Positions 12,926 through 14,571 of a DNA stretch of 14,571 nucleotides are shown in pieces; position 1 is the first letter of the stretch; every line of letters starts with the position of its first letter. The notes beneath the pieces were generated by a model, which was given only the letters and a program-made list of their open reading frames with translations, was not told the origin of the DNA and made no database searches. This DNA comes from Tissierellia bacterium (lineage in GTDB: Bacteria; Bacillota_A; Clostridia; Tissierellales; Peptoniphilaceae), in assembly GCA_012728775.1 (NCBI GenBank), contig JAAYEN010000277.1:1-14571 (forward strand). Direction: 5' to 3'. The translations under genes were made by a program, and so were the position numbers.

Positions 12926-14131
12926 ATGGAACGTAAGTATGAACATAAACATAAAGCCGTTGTACTTGGTACAAATTATTATATAGGTTTGGCTGTGGTA
13001 AGATCTCTAGGGCGAAAGGGAATTCACGTCGTTACAGTAAATCACGGGGATAAAAATCTCTACGGACAATCCAAATATGTAAAGGAAGCATATATAGCAC
13101 CCCATTACCAAAAGGAAGAAGAAGCTTATTTAGAATATCTCCTAAGATACGGTCGTGAGCAAGAACATAAACCAGTTCTTTTAGCCACTGCTGACCCTTA
13201 TGTTGAATTTATAGACAAGTATTTTTACGAATTAAAAGAATACTATTTATTTCCCATGGATAGAAAGGGACTTTTAACAGATTTAATGGATAAGTCTAGA
13301 CTAGAACAAATAGCTAAAGCTTTTGGTATTAGAACACCTGAAACTATTTCTACAGATGATGACGATATTTATAATAAAGTCACAAAAGAAATAGGATATC
13401 CCTTGATAGTTAAACCGTCAGACTCTCCTACTTTTGTAGAAAAGTATAGGGAAAAAGCCTTTTTTGTAGAAACAGAAAGGGAGCTAAAAAGAGTTTTAGA
13501 TATGACTAAACGAGATGGATTTGAAGTCTTTATCCAAAGAATTATTCCCGGACCCGAAGAAAATAATTACAACTTCGACGCCTATATAAATCAATATAAC
13601 GATTTTGCATATTACACCACAGAACAAAAAATTCGCCAATGGCCCAATAATTTCGGTGCTTCTACTTACGCTACCCAACGCTGGATACCAGAAGCTGCAG
13701 AATTCGCCATGCCTTTTATTAAATCCTTGCACTTTCGAGGATTTATTGAAATGGAAATGAAGCGAGACGAAAATAACGGATTAATTTATTTAATAGAAAT
13801 AAATGTAAGATTTGTAAACTTCACACAGCTCCATGTGGAAATTGGAATGGATACACCATACCTTACATATTTAGACGTAACTGGCCAAGAATTAGGAAGA
13901 AAAGCCATAGATTACGACACAGGCGTAAGGTGGAGATATCTATACGAAGACATCCCAGCTATGAGAAATTACGTAGCAAAGGGACAAATGACCCGAGATG
14001 AAATAATAGCCCAAAATAAACACAAACCCATAATAGCATCAACATGGAGCCTAGACGACCCATGGCCAGGAATCAAATTCGCCATTTCAGTCATTACAAA
14101 AAGAATAGGAAGAGTGTTTAAAAGTAGATAG
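12926..14131 (+). CDS. ATP-grasp carboxylate-amine ligase, D-aspartate ligase-like
   Basis: 401 residues. An N-terminal Rossmann-like region (AVVLGTNYYIGLAVVRSLGRKGIHVVTV, 11-38) precedes an ATP-grasp domain: LMDKSRLEQIAKAFGIRTPET (120-140), Lys163 in YPLIVKPSDSP, FEVFIQRIIPGPE (199-211), and the Mg-ATP residues Glu275/Glu277, Glu291 and Asn293 in RGFIEMEMKR and IYLIEINVRF. The closest family I recognise is AslFm, which adds D-aspartate to the stem-peptide lysine in Enterococcus faecium to build the peptidoglycan cross-bridge. The actual amino acid and acceptor are not determined by sequence. The ATG at 12926 is preferred over one 15 bases upstream because GGAGGT lies 7 bases before it and would sit inside the longer version. 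It is a single-gene unit with an extended -10 promoter. Confidence 0.82.
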   Translation: MERKYEHKHKAVVLGTNYYIGLAVVRSLGRKGIHVVTVNHGDKNLYGQSKYVKEAYIAPHYQKEEEAYLEYLLRYGREQEHKPVLLATADPYVEFIDKYFYELKEYYLFPMDRKGLLTDLMDKSRLEQIAKAFGIRTPETISTDDDDIYNKVTKEIGYPLIVKPSDSPTFVEKYREKAFFVETERELKRVLDMTKRDGFEVFIQRIIPGPEENNYNFDAYINQYNDFAYYTTEQKIRQWPNNFGASTYATQRWIPEAAEFAMPFIKSLHFRGFIEMEMKRDENNGLIYLIEINVRFVNFTQLHVEIGMDTPYLTYLDVTGQELGRKAIDYDTGVRWRYLYEDIPAMRNYVAKGQMTRDEIIAQNKHKPIIASTWSLDDPWPGIKFAISVITKRIGRVFKSR

Positions 14132-14144
14132 TTTTTAGTTAAAA

Positions 14145-14388
14145 GGCTACGCCCCGTAGGGGATTTATTCCAAAAATATTGGGCTTTGATATGTTAACAA
14201 ATTCGATTTGCAATTAATTAAAAATATAGAATTCAGAAGCGATAAATCCCGTTGTCAGGCATTTTCAGTTTGCCTAACACGGGACATATCGCTTTTGTCG
14301 TTCTATATCTCATTTATTACGTTTTCGTGTTGTGAAATTTTCTTTGAGGATTGGCATTTGGAATATGTCCCCTACGAAGGACGTAGCC
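14145..14388. repeat. 244-bp nested palindromic element (MITE-like)
   Basis: The ends are imperfect inverted repeats: 14145-14174 (GGCTACG, CCC, CGTAGGGGATTTATTCCAAA) and the complement of 14357-14388 (GGCTACG, TCCTT, CGTAGGGGACATATTCCAAA). Each end also folds on itself through CTACG/CGTAG. Inside, 14224-14261 pairs with 14271-14308: ATATAGAA/TTCTATAT, AGCGATA/TATCGCT, TCCCGT/ACGGGA and AGGCA/TGCCT, with a 9-base loop. The whole can form one long interrupted hairpin. It fills most of the 344-base gap between the ligase gene and the SelO gene; I see no transposase and no clear target-site duplication. The other long reading frame through it lacks any ribosome binding site and is not a gene. 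Confidence 0.75.
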
Positions 14389-14392
14389 CAAA

Positions 14393-14420
14393 CTTTACAC
14401 TTTTCACTTTTAACTTTAAA
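14393..14420. repeat. Four degenerate 7-bp tandem repeats beside the palindrome
   Basis: Consecutive heptamers CTTTACA, CTTTTCA, CTTTTAA and CTTTAAA adjoin the right end of the palindrome. On the other strand the units read AGTTTAA, AGTTAAA, AGTGAAA and AGTGTAA. A single AGTTAAA unit (14138-14144) touches the left end. Confidence 0.65.
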
Positions 14421-14475
14421 CTAAGTAATCACTGTAATGTTTGGTCTTGGGTATAAACATTATAGGTGATAATTT

Positions 14476-14571
14476 ATGACAAAAACTAATTTTAATTTTG
14501 ATAATTCTTACGAGAAATTGCCTTCTCGTTTTTATAGAAAAGTACACTTAAATCCAGTAGAAAATCCTAAA
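14476..14571 (+). CDS. selO: Protein adenylyltransferase SelO (YdiU) family, N-terminal fragment
   Basis: Only the first 32 codons are inside the window. The start is ATG with AGGTGAT 5 bases upstream. The residues NFNFDNSYEKLPSRFYRKV followed by NPVENPK match the N-terminal signature of SelO/YdiU proteins (hydrophobic-DxSYxxLPxxFYxxxxPxPVxxP), as in Bacillus YdiU. SelO is a pseudokinase-fold enzyme that transfers AMP to Ser, Thr or Tyr of target proteins and is linked to redox stress. The catalytic region lies outside the window, so activity cannot be judged. No clear promoter was found between it and the palindromic element; TATAAA at 14452-14457 is the only -10-like sequence. Confidence 0.75.
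   Translation, partial: MTKTNFNFDNSYEKLPSRFYRKVHLNPVENPK

Noticed and set aside
14145..14388. Complete insertion sequence
   Set aside because: Only 244 bp, with no transposase frame and no convincing target-site duplication.
14208..14456. 82-codon frame across the palindromic element
   Set aside because: It begins with TTG without a ribosome binding site and simply reads through the inverted repeats and the heptamer array.

Overview
The window is AT-rich, with strong AGGAGG-type ribosome binding sites, TTG/GTG/ATG starts and tightly packed single-strand operons. Together with amino-acid catabolism (HutH plus a YuiF-type permease), a Feo iron system with the small Cys-rich FeoB partner, and an AslFm-like ATP-grasp ligase, this suggests a low-GC anaerobic Firmicute. 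Tissierellia/Peptoniphilaceae is my best guess, but this is inferred from gene content and style only.

Left part (1-4852): a truncated SARP/BTAD-type regulator with an AAA ATPase module points leftward. It is divergent from a two-gene operon encoding a YuiF-like permease (probable histidine carrier) and histidine ammonia-lyase (hutH). The 365-bp intergenic region holds a sigma-A-like promoter, a cre-like site and a 22-bp direct repeat. The hut operon ends in two tandem look-alike hairpins and carries no hutU, hutI or ftcD.

Middle part (4855-8803, all leftward): corA (CorA-family metal channel) with its own extended -10 promoter, then a complete iron uptake operon in transcription order feoA-feoA-feoB-Cys-rich peptide. 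A promoter flanked by two good Fur-box matches precedes the operon and a terminator follows it. The 49-aa Cys-rich protein is a small gene that is easily missed.

Right-middle part (8811-12692, leftward): ygjP-like metallopeptidase, pncA, rlmH, a possible 19-codon ORF, a TFIIB-type zinc-ribbon membrane protein with a His-rich insert, and a secreted/membrane TPM-domain protein, closed by a large terminator. pncA and rlmH overlap by 4 bases, and the zinc-ribbon/TPM pair is only 9 bases apart.

Right end (12731-14571): a remnant of a lost surface-protein gene that still has its terminator, a rightward ATP-grasp ligase resembling D-aspartate ligases of peptidoglycan synthesis, a 244-bp nested palindrome that looks like a MITE or structured intergenic repeat next to 7-bp tandem repeats, and the first 32 codons of a SelO/YdiU-type protein AMPylase. 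No tRNA, rRNA, CRISPR array, intact insertion sequence or recognisable riboswitch was seen. Most of the window is ordinary housekeeping; the nested palindrome and the SARP-hut arrangement are the parts most worth a second look.
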